Source: Lysobacter sp. Root76 (GTDB lineage: Bacteria; Pseudomonadota; Gammaproteobacteria; Xanthomonadales; Xanthomonadaceae). From it: a stretch of DNA of 64,000 nt. Below are positions 45,001-54,100 of this stretch, piece after piece; the stretch's first letter is position 1, and the number at the start of each line of letters is the position of its first letter. The stretch is taken from positions 117 through 64,116 of the forward strand of contig NZ_LMIK01000005.1 in NCBI RefSeq assembly GCF_001428685.1, written 5' to 3'. The notes under the pieces are model-generated. The model did no database searches. It was not told the DNA's origin and was given only the letters and a program-made list of their open reading frames with translations. The position numbers and the translations under genes were made by a program.

Positions 45001-45203
45001 TCCAACGGCGTGGCGACGGTTTCGGCGATGACCTTGGGGTTGGCGCCCGGGTACACCGTTCGCACCATCACCGACGGCGGTACGACTTCGGGATATTCGC
45101 TGATCGGCAGGATCGGTATCGCGATCAGGCCGGCGGCGAAGATCACGATCGACAGCACGGCAGCGAAGATCGGCCGATCGATGAAAAATTTGGAAAAGTC
45201 CAT
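42036..45203 (-). CDS. RND multidrug efflux pump, HAE1 (AcrB/MexB) family
   Basis: A 1055-residue inner-membrane proton antiporter. The N-terminus MDFSKFFIDRPIFA is typical. The proton-relay aspartates appear as IGIVVDDAIVV in TM4 (about residue 408), and the GFIPLQDKLYL and WTDLSYQQ segments mark the two porter halves. Twelve transmembrane helices and two large periplasmic loops are present. It works with the adaptor upstream and the outer-membrane factor downstream. Substrates are not predictable from the sequence. Confidence 0.96.
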   Translation of the reverse strand: MDFSKFFIDRPIFAAVLSIVIFAAGLIAIPILPISEYPEVVPPSVMVRTVYPGANPKVIAETVATPLEEAINGVEDMMYIKSVAGSDGVLAITVTFRPGTDPDDAAVRVQNRVSQALARLPEDVRRQGVTTQKQSPVFLMVVHLTSPNGKYDTLYLRNYARLHVKDSLARLSGVGDAQIFGGGDYAMRVWLDPDKVASRGLTASDVLRAMREQNVQVSAGQLGAEPMPNSDFLTLINAKGRLQSQEEFGNIVVKSGADGEIVRLSDVARLELGAGDYSLRSQLDGKNAVGIGIFQSPGANALEIQEQVIANMDRLSKSFPEGIKYEAVYDTTIFVRDSIKAVVTTLLEAIALVVLVVILFLQTWRASIIPLLAVPVSVVGTFAALYLLGFSINTLTLFGLVLAIGIVVDDAIVVVENVERNIEEGLTPLAAAHQAMKEVSGPIVAIALVLCAVFVPMAFLSGVTGQFYKQFAVTIAISTVISAINSLTLSPALAARLLKPHDAAKDAPSRLIDRLFGWIFRPFNRFFASSSQKYQGAVKRTLGKRGAVFVVYAVLLVATGFMFKIVPAGFIPLQDKLYLIAAVKLPEGSSIARTDALLKKVTDIASGIDGVQNTISFPGLNAVQFTNTPNTGVAFLPLKPFAERSRSAVEITAELNQKIGGFQEGFTFALMPPPILGLGNGAGYQMFIEDRSNLGYGALQNAVSGFQGTVMQTPGMGYANSTYQANVPQLDAEVDRVKAKAQGVPLTELFDTLQTYLGSAYVNDFNQFGRTWQVIAQADGSFRDSVEDIANLRTRNDRGEMVPIGSMVSVKQTYGPDPVLRYNGYPAADIAGDVDPRVMSSAQAMDVVKNVAAKVLPHGMEIEWTDLSYQQASQGNAAMIVFPLAILLAFLVLAALYESWTLPLAVILIVPMCMLSALLGVWLTGGDNNVFVQVGLVVLMGLACKNAILIVEFARELELQGKGIVEAALEACRLRLRPIVMTSIAFIAGTVPLVLSHGAGAEIRSVTGITVFAGMLGVTLFGLFLTPVFYVALRKLAGSKPLVNHSADHVASAHA

Positions 45204-45302
45204 AACGGATTCCTTGGTGCGGCTTGCAGCCGCATGAGTCCCCGGCCGTCGCCATGGCGACGGCCTTGATTGCGAAATCCTCTGAGCGCGTCCGGCTTAG
45301 CT

Positions 45303-45386
45303 CGTCGTCCCCGCGCAGGCGGAGATCCGGAGCCGCTGACGTTCTCGCCCGAAGCGCCCCGGATCCCCGCGTTCGCGGGGATGACG
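45303..45386. repeat. 84-bp GTCATCCCCGCG inverted-repeat element
   Basis: The ends CGTCGTCCCCGCGCAGGCGG and (complement of the right end) CGTCATCCCCGCGAACGCGG pair in inverted orientation, and the right arm also forms its own hairpin (45365-45380). It lies in the 225-bp spacer between the adaptor and pump genes. Such elements are dispersed intergenic repeats and could modulate the relative expression of the two genes. Confidence 0.75.
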
Positions 45387-45428
45387 GATCAGGGCGTCCG
45401 GAGGATCCCAGGGTTCAGCGTGTCGCGA

Positions 45429-46655
45429 TCACTTCGCCCCGGCGGTGCTGGCGACGGGCTGACCCGGCACCGGTGCCGGCGCGCCCATCGCGATGGTCTT
45501 CGGAGCCACCGGCGCGCCGGGGAAGAAGATCTTCTGCACACCGTGCACGATCACCTTGTCGGTCGGCGCCAGGCCCGACTGGACCACGCGCAGACCGTCG
45601 ATCATGCGGCCGAGCACCACGTCCTTGCGGACCGCTTCGCTCTTCTGGCCGAGCACGTAGACGTACTTGCGGTCCTGGTCGGTGAGCACGGCCTTGTCGT
45701 CGATCAGCATGGCCTTGAAGTCGCCGCTGCCTTCCAGCTGCACGCGCGCGAACATGCCCGGCGTGAACTGGCGATCCGGGTTGGCCACCACCGCGCGGGC
45801 GCGGATGGTACCGGTGGTCGGATCGACCTGGTTGTCGGTGAAGTCGACCGCGCCTTCGTGCGGGTAGCCGGCTTCGCTGGCCAGACCGACGCGGACCGGG
45901 TTCTTGTTGTCGGCGCGCTCGCCCTTGCGGGCCAGGTCGTTGTAGCGCGAGTAGGTCTGCTCGTCGCTTTCGAAGTAGACGTACATCGGATCCTGCGAGA
46001 CCAGGGTGGTCAGCAGGGTCTGATCGGCCTGGGCCAGGTTGCCGACGGTGATCAGCGCGCGGCCGGCGCGGCCGCTGATCGGCGCACGCACTTCGGTGAA
46101 GGTCAGATCCAGCTGGGCCGAAGCCACCGCGGCTTCGGCGGCGCGCACGCCGGCGTTGCCCTGGGTGGTCGCGGCGCGGCGGGTTTCGAACTCTTCGCGC
46201 GAGATCGCCTTGGCCTCGACCAGGGTCTGGGCGCGCTGGTCCTGGGTCTGGGCCAGGCGCGCTTCGGCGCGCGCGCGTTCCAGCTGGGCCTGGGCGCGGT
46301 TGAGTTCGGCGCGGTAGCGGCGCTGGTCGATCACGAACAGCAGGTCGCCTTTCTTGACCTCCTGTCCTTCCTTGTACGCGACGCGTTCGACGTAGCCGCT
46401 GACGCGCGGGCGCAGTTCGACCGATTCCACCGCCGCGACGCGACCGGTGAATTCGTCCCACTGGCGGACCTGCTTGCTCAGCACCTGGGCGACGCTGACG
46501 TCGGCCGGCGGCGGCATGCCGCCGCCTTCGCCTTCGGCGGCCTGGCTGCCGCAGCCGGCCATCGCCAGGGCAATGACGACGCTCGCGGCGAGCGCGAGTA
46601 CGGGGAGCCCGGGGCCGGCGCGGCCGGAGCGGGCGAGGACTTTGCGAGGGCTCAT
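45429..46655 (-). CDS. RND efflux periplasmic adaptor (membrane-fusion protein)
   Basis: A 408-residue lipoprotein with signal and lipobox ALAMAGC (Cys35). The AcrA-like order is visible: a split lipoyl domain (VSGYVERV and the APISGRAGR half), a long alpha-hairpin (about residues 110-180, RAQAQLERARAEARLAQ), a beta-barrel and a membrane-proximal domain. It connects pump and outer-membrane factor. Its ATG overlaps the stop of the preceding SDR-like gene (ATGA), so translation is coupled. Confidence 0.95.
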   Translation of the reverse strand: MSPRKVLARSGRAGPGLPVLALAASVVIALAMAGCGSQAAEGEGGGMPPPADVSVAQVLSKQVRQWDEFTGRVAAVESVELRPRVSGYVERVAYKEGQEVKKGDLLFVIDQRRYRAELNRAQAQLERARAEARLAQTQDQRAQTLVEAKAISREEFETRRAATTQGNAGVRAAEAAVASAQLDLTFTEVRAPISGRAGRALITVGNLAQADQTLLTTLVSQDPMYVYFESDEQTYSRYNDLARKGERADNKNPVRVGLASEAGYPHEGAVDFTDNQVDPTTGTIRARAVVANPDRQFTPGMFARVQLEGSGDFKAMLIDDKAVLTDQDRKYVYVLGQKSEAVRKDVVLGRMIDGLRVVQSGLAPTDKVIVHGVQKIFFPGAPVAPKTIAMGAPAPVPGQPVASTAGAK

Positions 46656-47593
46656 TGTGGGTAGGGTTCCTGGTTGGTTTTCGAAGAAGTGATCGCTTTC
46701 AGCAGTGCGCGAGCGTCTTGCAGACAGCGTTGCGCCTTGGAGTCGGCAGGGCTATCCGGATCTTGCGTAACGGTCGCTGGCGTCGCGTTCGTCGCGGCGG
46801 CTGGCTGGAAGCGCGCGGTCTGGGCCGCGGGTGGGACGGGTTCGCGGTCGATGTCGTCCGACAGGTCGACCGCGTAAGGCGGCAGCGCCGAGGGGCCCGG
46901 CGCGCGCGCATAGGTAACGATGGCACGCGCCGGCTCGCTGCGCTGCTCGGCCTGTTCGATCAGGGCCAGCGCACGCTGGCCGATGGACAGCGCGCTGGGC
47001 CATTCCGGGCAGGCGTGGCCATCGTTGAGTTCGGTACGCACCGGCATGTCGACCGCGAGCAGTTGCACCCGCACCGACATCTGCCGGGCCTCGTCGTGCA
47101 GCACGCGCGCGAGCATGCGCAGCGCGGCGGCGCCGATCGAGCGGTGGCCGTAACCGGCCCAGGGATGCTCGCTGCCGGGGCCGCCGATCAGCACGTAGCT
47201 GCCGCCGCGATCGCCCTCGGCGAGCAAGGGCAGCAGGTGGCGGGCCGCGGCCAGGTGCGGCAGCAGGTCTTCGTCGAGCTTGCGGCGCAGGAACGCGGCC
47301 GGATGGTCGAGCAGGCGGCCGCGCTCGTTGCTGCCGCAGACCGCGGCGACCACGCCGGCCAGCGGGCGCCCGAGCTTGCGCAGGGCGCGCGCGAGCTTGG
47401 CGCCGTCGGCGTCGCTGGCGACCGAGCCGCTGATCACGGTCAGGTCGGCCTCGGGGTAGGCCGCCTGCAGCAGCTTGAGCTCACGGCCGCCGCGGGCGAC
47501 CGCGATCACCGGCCAGCCGGCCTTGACCGCCGCCCGGACCACGCCGCGGCCGACGCCGCCGGTGGCGCCCAGAATCACCAGGGGGGATTTCAT
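46652..47593 (-). CDS. Atypical SDR-fold NAD(P)-binding protein in the efflux operon
   Basis: A 313-residue cytoplasmic protein. The Rossmann motif GATGGVGRG (about residues 9-17) is clear and the fold continues as in SDRs. At the catalytic position, however, the sequence is GYGHRS rather than YxxxK, so the lysine is missing. A proline/alanine-rich C-terminal extension (about 255-313) is unusual. It could be a cofactor-binding regulator or an enzyme with altered chemistry. It overlaps its neighbours by 4 bases on both sides. Confidence 0.75.
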   Translation of the reverse strand: MKSPLVILGATGGVGRGVVRAAVKAGWPVIAVARGGRELKLLQAAYPEADLTVISGSVASDADGAKLARALRKLGRPLAGVVAAVCGSNERGRLLDHPAAFLRRKLDEDLLPHLAAARHLLPLLAEGDRGGSYVLIGGPGSEHPWAGYGHRSIGAAALRMLARVLHDEARQMSVRVQLLAVDMPVRTELNDGHACPEWPSALSIGQRALALIEQAEQRSEPARAIVTYARAPGPSALPPYAVDLSDDIDREPVPPAAQTARFQPAAATNATPATVTQDPDSPADSKAQRCLQDARALLKAITSSKTNQEPYPQ

Positions 47594-47859
47594 TGTCCCG
47601 CTCCCGGGATTTTTTCTCCCGTCAGCGGGATGATTTCGCGGCGAGTGTGGTGCGACAGCAGGGCGCCCACCGCCGGCAGCACCAGCATCGCGGTCGGCAG
47701 GGCGACCGTGAAAGCCAGCACCCAGGCCAGCATCCAGGCCTCTTCCGCGCCTTCGGACAGGCCTTGGCGGAAGACGATGGCGGCCAGCACGATCAAGGCT
47801 GACATCGCTATCATCATCAGCGGCAGGAAGGCGAGGCGGGCTTGGCGGGCGGTCAACAT
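47590..47859 (-). CDS. DUF2798 membrane protein, first gene of the efflux operon
   Basis: An 89-residue protein with two transmembrane helices (about residues 10-30 and 43-65) and a cytoplasmic C-terminal tail. The pattern fits DUF2798 small membrane proteins. The ATG at 47859 is the only start giving a full first helix. Its stop overlaps the next gene. It is divergent from a LysR regulator, with 168 bases between. Function is unknown. Confidence 0.75.
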   Translation of the reverse strand: MLTARQARLAFLPLMMIAMSALIVLAAIVFRQGLSEGAEEAWMLAWVLAFTVALPTAMLVLPAVGALLSHHTRREIIPLTGEKIPGAGQ

Positions 47860-47913
47860 GGCGGCGGGAGGGGGTTTCGGGTGTGCCGCAGAGATTAGGC
47901 GCACGAACGGCAC

Positions 47914-47948
47914 TTGATTAGCCGTTGATTCAGGGAATAATTGTCCCG
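47914..47948 (+). promoter_or_regulatory. Candidate LysR promoter/operator between the efflux operon and its regulator
   Basis: TTGATT (47914-47919) with a 17-18-base spacer to ATAATT/TAATTG (47937-47943) gives a possible promoter for the LysR gene. GGGA-N7-TCCC (47933-47947) and repeated TTGATT half-sites in this AT-rich stretch would suit LysR binding (T-N11-A type). The regulator's effect on the divergent operon is inferred from the arrangement. Confidence 0.4.
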
Positions 47949-48027
47949 ACATCGGGCTAATGCCCCGCTCGGCTCCCCCCAGCCGGTCCGAGACGGCCCT
48001 TCCCGTCATCCCAATCCGGAGGCCCCC

Positions 48028-49116
48028 ATGGCCCGCGATCTCAACGACACCCTGATCTTCGTCAAGGTGGTCGAGCACGGCAGCTTCATCTCCGCGGCGC
48101 GCGCGCTGCGGCTCCCCAAGACCACGGTCAGCCGCAAGGTCCAGGATCTGGAGACGCGCCTGGGCGCGCAGCTGCTGCACCGCACGACCCGCAAGCTCGG
48201 CCTGACCGAGGCCGGCAACATCTACTTCGAACACTGCCAGCGCATCGCCCGCGAACTGGACGAAGCCGAAAGCGCGGTCGGCCAGCTGCAGGGCGGCCCG
48301 CGCGGCTGGCTGCGCTTCACCGCGCCGTACTCGGTCGGCATCACCTGGATCGCGCCGCTGCTGGGCGAGTTCCACGCCCGCCATCCCGAGGTGCGGCTGG
48401 AGATGCTGCTGACCAACGAACCGCTGGACATCATCGACAAGGAGATCGACGTCGCCCTGCGCGTCGGCGAGCTGCCCGACTCCAACCTGATCGCGCGCCG
48501 CCTGGCGGTGTTCCGCACCCAGGTCTACGCCAGCCCGAACTACCTGGCTCGCCACGGCGAGCCGCTGCACCCGGACGATCTGCAGCACCACCGCACCCTG
48601 GCGATGCAGAAGTCGCGGCGCAACGGCGCCTACGTATGGACGCTCAGCGACGGCGAACGCAACATCGACTACCGGGTCGATCCGGTGCTGGTCGCCAACG
48701 ACCCCGGCGCGCTCAAGGGCGCGCTGCTGTGCGGCGAAGGCCTGATGCTGGCCAGCGACGTCACGGTCAAGGCCTACGCCGAACAGGGCTATGTGCAGCG
48801 CGTGCTGGCCGGCTGGACCGGTCCGGAGATGGACTTCAACGCGGTGTTCCCGCGCGGCCAGGTGCAGTCGCCCAAGGTGCGCGCGTTCGTCGACTTCCTG
48901 GTCGAACGCCTGAACTTCGACGCCGACTACATGCAGGTGCTGTGCCCGGACCGCCAGCGTTTCCGCAAGGCCTCCGAGGACGCCTCCGCGGCGATCGCGG
49001 CCGAACTGGCCAAGGTCGCCAAGCAGCGTCCGAACAAGGCCGCGCCTTCGCCGGAAGTCGAAGTCGAAGCGATCGTGGCCGGCGCACGCCACGACGAGGA
49101 CGCGGAACTGGCCTGA
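48028..49116 (+). CDS. LysR-family transcriptional regulator of the efflux operon
   Basis: A 362-residue cytoplasmic regulator. The N-terminal winged helix (residues 1 to about 65, GSFISAARALRLPKTTVSRKVQDLE) has the LysR signature, followed by the substrate-binding domain (about 90-300). It extends about 60 residues past the usual end, with an acidic/alanine tail of no recognised domain. The ATG at 48028 follows a GGAGGC ribosome-binding site. Divergent orientation to the RND operon makes that its probable target. The ligand is unknown. Confidence 0.9.
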   Translation: MARDLNDTLIFVKVVEHGSFISAARALRLPKTTVSRKVQDLETRLGAQLLHRTTRKLGLTEAGNIYFEHCQRIARELDEAESAVGQLQGGPRGWLRFTAPYSVGITWIAPLLGEFHARHPEVRLEMLLTNEPLDIIDKEIDVALRVGELPDSNLIARRLAVFRTQVYASPNYLARHGEPLHPDDLQHHRTLAMQKSRRNGAYVWTLSDGERNIDYRVDPVLVANDPGALKGALLCGEGLMLASDVTVKAYAEQGYVQRVLAGWTGPEMDFNAVFPRGQVQSPKVRAFVDFLVERLNFDADYMQVLCPDRQRFRKASEDASAAIAAELAKVAKQRPNKAAPSPEVEVEAIVAGARHDEDAELA

Positions 49117-49130
49117 GCCGGATCCGCAGC

Positions 49131-49164
49131 TGCGGTGAGCGCAAGCGAACCGCACGCACCATCG
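49131..49164. repeat. Solo terminus related to the 9119-9256 element
   Basis: GCGGTGAGCGCAAGCGAACCGCACGCACCATCGC resembles the left end of the MITE-like element (TGAGCAAAGCGAACCGCACCATCGC) with short insertions. It is a single end only, in the convergent LysR/recD spacer, so probably a decayed copy. Confidence 0.5.
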
Positions 49165-49187
49165 CCCCGACCGATCGCATAAGAGCC

Positions 49188-49224
49188 CCCTCTCCCGCTT
49201 GCGGGAGAGGGCTGGGGTGAGGGG
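49188..49224. repeat. CCCTCTCCCGC hairpin between LysR and recD
   Basis: An 11-bp perfect stem (49188-49198 with 49201-49211) with a TT loop, followed by CTGGGGTGAGGGG. Same family as 34389 and the 62988-63258 array. It may separate the two convergent transcription units. Confidence 0.75.
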
Positions 49225-49285
49225 AATGCAGCGCCAAAGGCGCAAATGCTTCTGCCCCACCCCCACCCAAACCCACGCGCAACGC

Positions 49286-51121
49286 CTAGCGCAACCTCCC
49301 CGCCAACCCCGACACCCGCATCGCATGCCGCGACAGCGCCGCGCGCAGGATCGCCTCGCTGGCGCACAGATGCAGCTCGCGCCGGGCGCGGGTCATCGCC
49401 GTATACAAAAGTTCGCGCGACAGGCTGCGCGCATCCTGGCGCGGAAGTTGCAGCCACACGCTGTCGAATTCCGAACCCTGCGACTTGTGCACCGTCATCG
49501 CGAACGCGCCGGTGTGCGCCGGCAAGGCGGCCGGATAGAAACCGCGCACGCCCTCGCTGCCGCCGGCGAACCAGGCGATCGGACCCTCGCTCTCGCGCGC
49601 GCCGTCGGCCGCGCGCAAACAGACGCCGATGTCGCCGTTGAACAGGCCGTGGCGGTAGCTGTTCTCGGTAATCAGCAGCAGACGGCCCTGGAAGTACGCC
49701 GGCCGGTGACTGCCGGCCAGCGCTTCCTCGATGCGCGCATTCAAGGGTGCGGCGCCCTGCGCGCCGTCGCGCAGCGCGGTCAGCAGACGCACGCGCGCGG
49801 CCAGGGCCAAGGCCTGCGCAGGATTCTCGACCGCGGCCAATGCGCGCCATTCGCCCAACAGCCGCTCGCGGCCGGGGCCGGACAAGGGATCGATCGCATC
49901 CTCGTGGAAGCTCACGCCGCGCAGTTCGCCGCTGCGCAACAGGGCCAGGGCGGTGTCGGCGTCGCCGGCGCGCGTGGCTTGCGCCAGCGGCGCCAGGTCC
50001 AGGCTTTCGGCCTGGCGGTAGCCGCGTTGCAGATGCACGCGATGCCCGGCCAAGGGCGCGGTCGGCATGCCGTCGTCCACGGACAGGCTGTCGCCGAGTA
50101 AGGGCTGCAAGGCCTGCGCTATCGATGCCGGCAAGGCTTCGTCTTCGCCCGCGGCATCGACGATCGCGGCCAGCACGTCGCCGGCTTCGACCGAGGGCAG
50201 CTGGTCGCGGTCGCCCAGCAGGATCAGGCGCGCACCGTCGGGCACGGCCTCGACCAGCTTGCACATCAGCGGCAGGTCGACCATCGAAGCCTCGTCGACC
50301 ACGATCGCGTCGTACGGCAAGGGATCGCGCGCGTCGTGACGGAAGCGCGGGCTGTCGGGCAGCGTGCCCAGCAGCCGATGCAGGGTGCGCGCTTCCACCG
50401 GCAGGGCTTCGCACAGCGCCGGATCGACGCCCGCCACGAGCCGCAGCGACGCGGCAGCGGCGCGCAGGCTTTCGGCCATGCGCTCGGCGGCGCGGCCGGT
50501 CGGCGCGGCCAGGGCGATCCGCGGCGGCGGCGCGCCGGACTGGCGCGCCTGCGCGATCAACAGCAGCAGCAAGCGCGCGACCGTGGTGGTCTTGCCGGTG
50601 CCCGGCCCGCCGGTGACCAGCAGCAGGGCGCGCGCCAAGGCCAGCGCCGCCGCGCGCGCCTGGCGGTCGCCGTCGCGCGCTTGCGGGAACAAGGCCGCGA
50701 ACAAGGGCGCCAGTGCCGTGGCATCGACGCGCGGCGGCGCCTGCGCGGCCAGCGCGCGCAGGCGTGCGGCCAGGCGGCGTTCGTATTCGCGATAACGGCG
50801 CAGGTAGAGCAGGCCGCGTTCCAGCACCAGCGGCGCACCGGTATCGGCGGGCGTTTCATCTACAGGAGTGGCGATCCAGGACGAGGCCTGCAGCACCGCC
50901 GACCACTGCTGCGGCTCAGCCAGGACGACGTCCGCAACCTCCTCGCCGGGCCGCTCGGGATCGAACGCGGCGTGACCGTCGGCGATCGCGCGCGACGCCA
51001 GCGCCGCGCCGGCCAGAACCAGTTCCGGCGTGGCCGGATCGAGCCGGCGCAGCGACTGCGCCAGGGCATGGTCGACCGTGCGCAGGCGGCCGCGTCGCAG
51101 CAGGGCGTCGATCAGGCTCAT
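49286..51121 (-). CDS. recD: Exodeoxyribonuclease V alpha subunit
   Basis: A 611-residue 5'-3' helicase subunit of RecBCD, full length. Walker A VTGGPGTGKTTT lies near residue 165, DEASMVDL is motif II, and the C-terminal AMTVHKSQGSEFDSVWL and TAMTRARRELH are motifs V and VI of the RecD/UvrD-like core. It overlaps recB by 4 bases and is the last gene of recC-recB-recD. Confidence 0.95.
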   Translation of the reverse strand: MSLIDALLRRGRLRTVDHALAQSLRRLDPATPELVLAGAALASRAIADGHAAFDPERPGEEVADVVLAEPQQWSAVLQASSWIATPVDETPADTGAPLVLERGLLYLRRYREYERRLAARLRALAAQAPPRVDATALAPLFAALFPQARDGDRQARAAALALARALLLVTGGPGTGKTTTVARLLLLLIAQARQSGAPPPRIALAAPTGRAAERMAESLRAAAASLRLVAGVDPALCEALPVEARTLHRLLGTLPDSPRFRHDARDPLPYDAIVVDEASMVDLPLMCKLVEAVPDGARLILLGDRDQLPSVEAGDVLAAIVDAAGEDEALPASIAQALQPLLGDSLSVDDGMPTAPLAGHRVHLQRGYRQAESLDLAPLAQATRAGDADTALALLRSGELRGVSFHEDAIDPLSGPGRERLLGEWRALAAVENPAQALALAARVRLLTALRDGAQGAAPLNARIEEALAGSHRPAYFQGRLLLITENSYRHGLFNGDIGVCLRAADGARESEGPIAWFAGGSEGVRGFYPAALPAHTGAFAMTVHKSQGSEFDSVWLQLPRQDARSLSRELLYTAMTRARRELHLCASEAILRAALSRHAMRVSGLAGRLR

Positions 51122-54100
51122 GCCGCGCCTCCGCCGAACAGTGCATCCAGCGCTTCGACCAGCGCGCGCGGCGGTACCTGGGCATGGATGCCGTCGCCTT
51201 CGCTCTGGCTGCGGATCGGGTCCAGACCGCGGCAGAACAGATAACGGGTGCCGCCGAAATCGCGGTCGTAGTCGTAGTCCGCGCCCAGCCGGAACCGCAG
51301 CCAGCGGTGCAGGGCCAGGGTGTAGATCAGCGATTGCAGGGTGTACTCGCTGTCGTCCATCGCCCGCTCGATCGCGGCGGCATCGTAGGACGGCAGGCGG
51401 TTGGTCTTGTAGTCGAGCAGGTAGTAGCGGCCCTCATGCACGTAGACCAGGTCGATCTTGCCGGTCATCAGGCCGTCGAGGCGGCGCCGGTGGCCGAAGG
51501 CCTGGCGCGCGCGCAGCCAGCCGTGCGCGTGCAGCAGATCCAGCAACGCCGCGGTCGAAGCATCGTTGAGCGCGAAGTGAAATTCCATTTCGGCGCGCAG
51601 CGCGTTCGCCGGCAGATCGGCCAGGCGCGCGCCTTCGGGCAGGGCCGCGGTGAGGGTCGCGCCGACCAGGCGCGCCAGAGTGTCCAGGCCGCCGCCGTCG
51701 ATGTCGGCATCGGTGTAGCCCTGCTCGTGCATCGCCGTGCGCAGCAGCGGCTCCTGTCCGTCCGGCACCAGGCCGAGGCGGCGCCAGTGTCGCCATGCGG
51801 CGAAATCGCAGCGCTCCAAAGCGGTGTGCACGGCGTTGCCGAAACGGCTGCCGGAGAAACGCAGCTCCATCACGTCGATGGGCAGCTCGTGCGGCGCGGG
51901 CAGGATCAGCGGTTCGGGTTCGTCCTCGGCGCCGCGCTCGTCCTGCACGCGGTTGCCTGCGTCCTCGCGGGTGAGCTGGGTGAAGCTGTGCACCCACCAG
52001 TCGCGCGACAGGCCGCGGCGCAGCGTGCGCGCGGGCGGCACCGCCCCGCCCGCCTGCGGCGGCAGCGGCAGCGGACGCGGTTCGGGCGCGCCGTCGTCCA
52101 CGGCGATGTCGTGGCCGTCGCCGGTGGCGAGCGCGGCGATGTCGTCCAGCATCGGCGCCAACGGCGTAGCCGCGCCCAGGTACAGCGGCCCGGTCGCCAG
52201 CCACAAGGCGTGCTTGGCACGGGTCAGGCCGACGTAGAGCAGGCGCGCATCCTCGGCCGCGGCCTCGCGCAAGGAACGGCTGCGCGCTTCGTTCCAGCTC
52301 GGGGTGGCCGCGTCGTCGTGCTCGCCTTCCAGCTGCAGCACGCGACCGTCGTCGTCGGGGTATTCGCAATGGCGGCCGCCGCGCGATTCGCGCCCGATCG
52401 CCGCGAACGGCAGGAACACCAGGCCGAACTCCAGGCCCTTGCTCTTGTGCAGGGTCAGGATCTGGACCCGGCGCGCGTCGGATTCCAAACGCAGCTGCTG
52501 CTGTTCGTCGTTGTCGTCGGCCTCGGCGATGCGCAGGCGCAGCCAGTCGACCAGGCCGTGCAGGCCCAGCGCCCGGGCGTCGGCCTCCTGCAGCGCTTCG
52601 CCCAGTTGCAGCAGGTTGGTCAGCCGGCGTTCGCCGTCGTCGAGCGCGAGCAGGCGCGGCGCCTGCTGCGCGCACAGGTCGGCGACCAGGGCCAGCGGGC
52701 CGTGGCGCTGCCAGCGCTCGCGCCACTCCAGCGCGCGCAGCTGCCAGTCGCGCTGCCACAGCTCGTCGCTGTCCAGGCGCGCGATCGCGTCCGCGTCCAG
52801 GCCCAGGAATACGCTCGCCAGCGCCGCGCGCAGGCGGCCGCCGTCGCCGGGCTGGAGCAGGGCGTCGAACAGGGCCAGCAGTTCCTGCGCTTGTTCGGTC
52901 GCGAACACGCTGCGGCGCCCGGCCGCGACCGCCGGAATGCCGGCGGCGACCAGGGCGCGCTGTACGCGTGCGGCCTCGTCGTGGCTGCGCACCAGCACGG
53001 CGATGTCGGCCGGCTGCAGCGGGCGGCCGTCGATGGCGGCGCGGCCGGCGCGGGCGTCCGCGAGCCAGGTGTGGACGGCGGCGACGCAGGCGCGGGTCGC
53101 GAGTTCGCGCGATTCCGGCGCGCTCCACTGCGCTTGCTTGCGGCCGTCGTCGGGCGCCGGCAGGCGACGCAGGGTCAGCGCAGGCGCGCGGCGGCCGGCG
53201 CGCAGCAAGGCCTCGTCGGCGACCACGCCGCCGGGCTCGACCGCGAGGAAACCGATGCGCGCATCGACGAAGGCGTCCGCGCCGGCGCGCCGGTACAGGG
53301 CTTCGACCGCGCGCAGCAGCGACGGCCGCGAGCGGAAGTTGCGGCGCAGCGGCGGCGCCTGTTCGGCCCGGCCCGCGGCCGCGAGGTAGGTGTGGACGTC
53401 GCCGCCGCGGAAGCCGTAGATCGCCTGCTTGGGATCGCCGATCAGAAACAGACTGTTTAGGGGCGGGGTATTCAGAAGCGGACTATCCAGGAGCGCGCCG
53501 CCGTCGTCGCGGCTAGCCGGGCCGAACACGCGTTCGAAGATCGCCCACTGGCGCGCGTCGGTGTCCTGGAACTCGTCGACCAGGGCGACCGCGTACTGCG
53601 CGCGCAGCCGAGCGATCAGCGCGTCCGCGTGCGGGCCGGCCAGGGCATCGGCGACGCCGTCGATCAGGTCGTCGTAGGTCTGCACGCGGCGCACGCGCTT
53701 GAGCTCGGCCAGGCGCGCCGCGGCTTCCTCGCGCACGCGGTGCACCAGCGCCAGGCCTTGCGCGTCCAGCCATTGCGCGCGCGCGGCGGCGGCGGCGAGG
53801 TAATCGGCGAGGGCGAGGAACAGCGGCGAACTCGGAGTCTGCGCCTGCTTGCCCTTGTTGGTGCGGTCGGCCAAGGCGGCCGGGGTCATGCGGTCGATGC
53901 GCGGTTCGATGCGTGCGCTGGCGTCGCCGTTCGCGCACCAGCGCGCCAGCGCCTCGTTCAGGGCGCCGGGCAGTTCGGCGCGCCAGGTCTGGCCGTTGAG
54001 CACCTTGGCGGCCATCGCCGCTTCCAGATCGGCGAAGGCCTGCGCGCCGTGTTGCAGATAACTCCGGCGCAGGACGTCGGCGCGCGCCTGCAGCAGCGGC

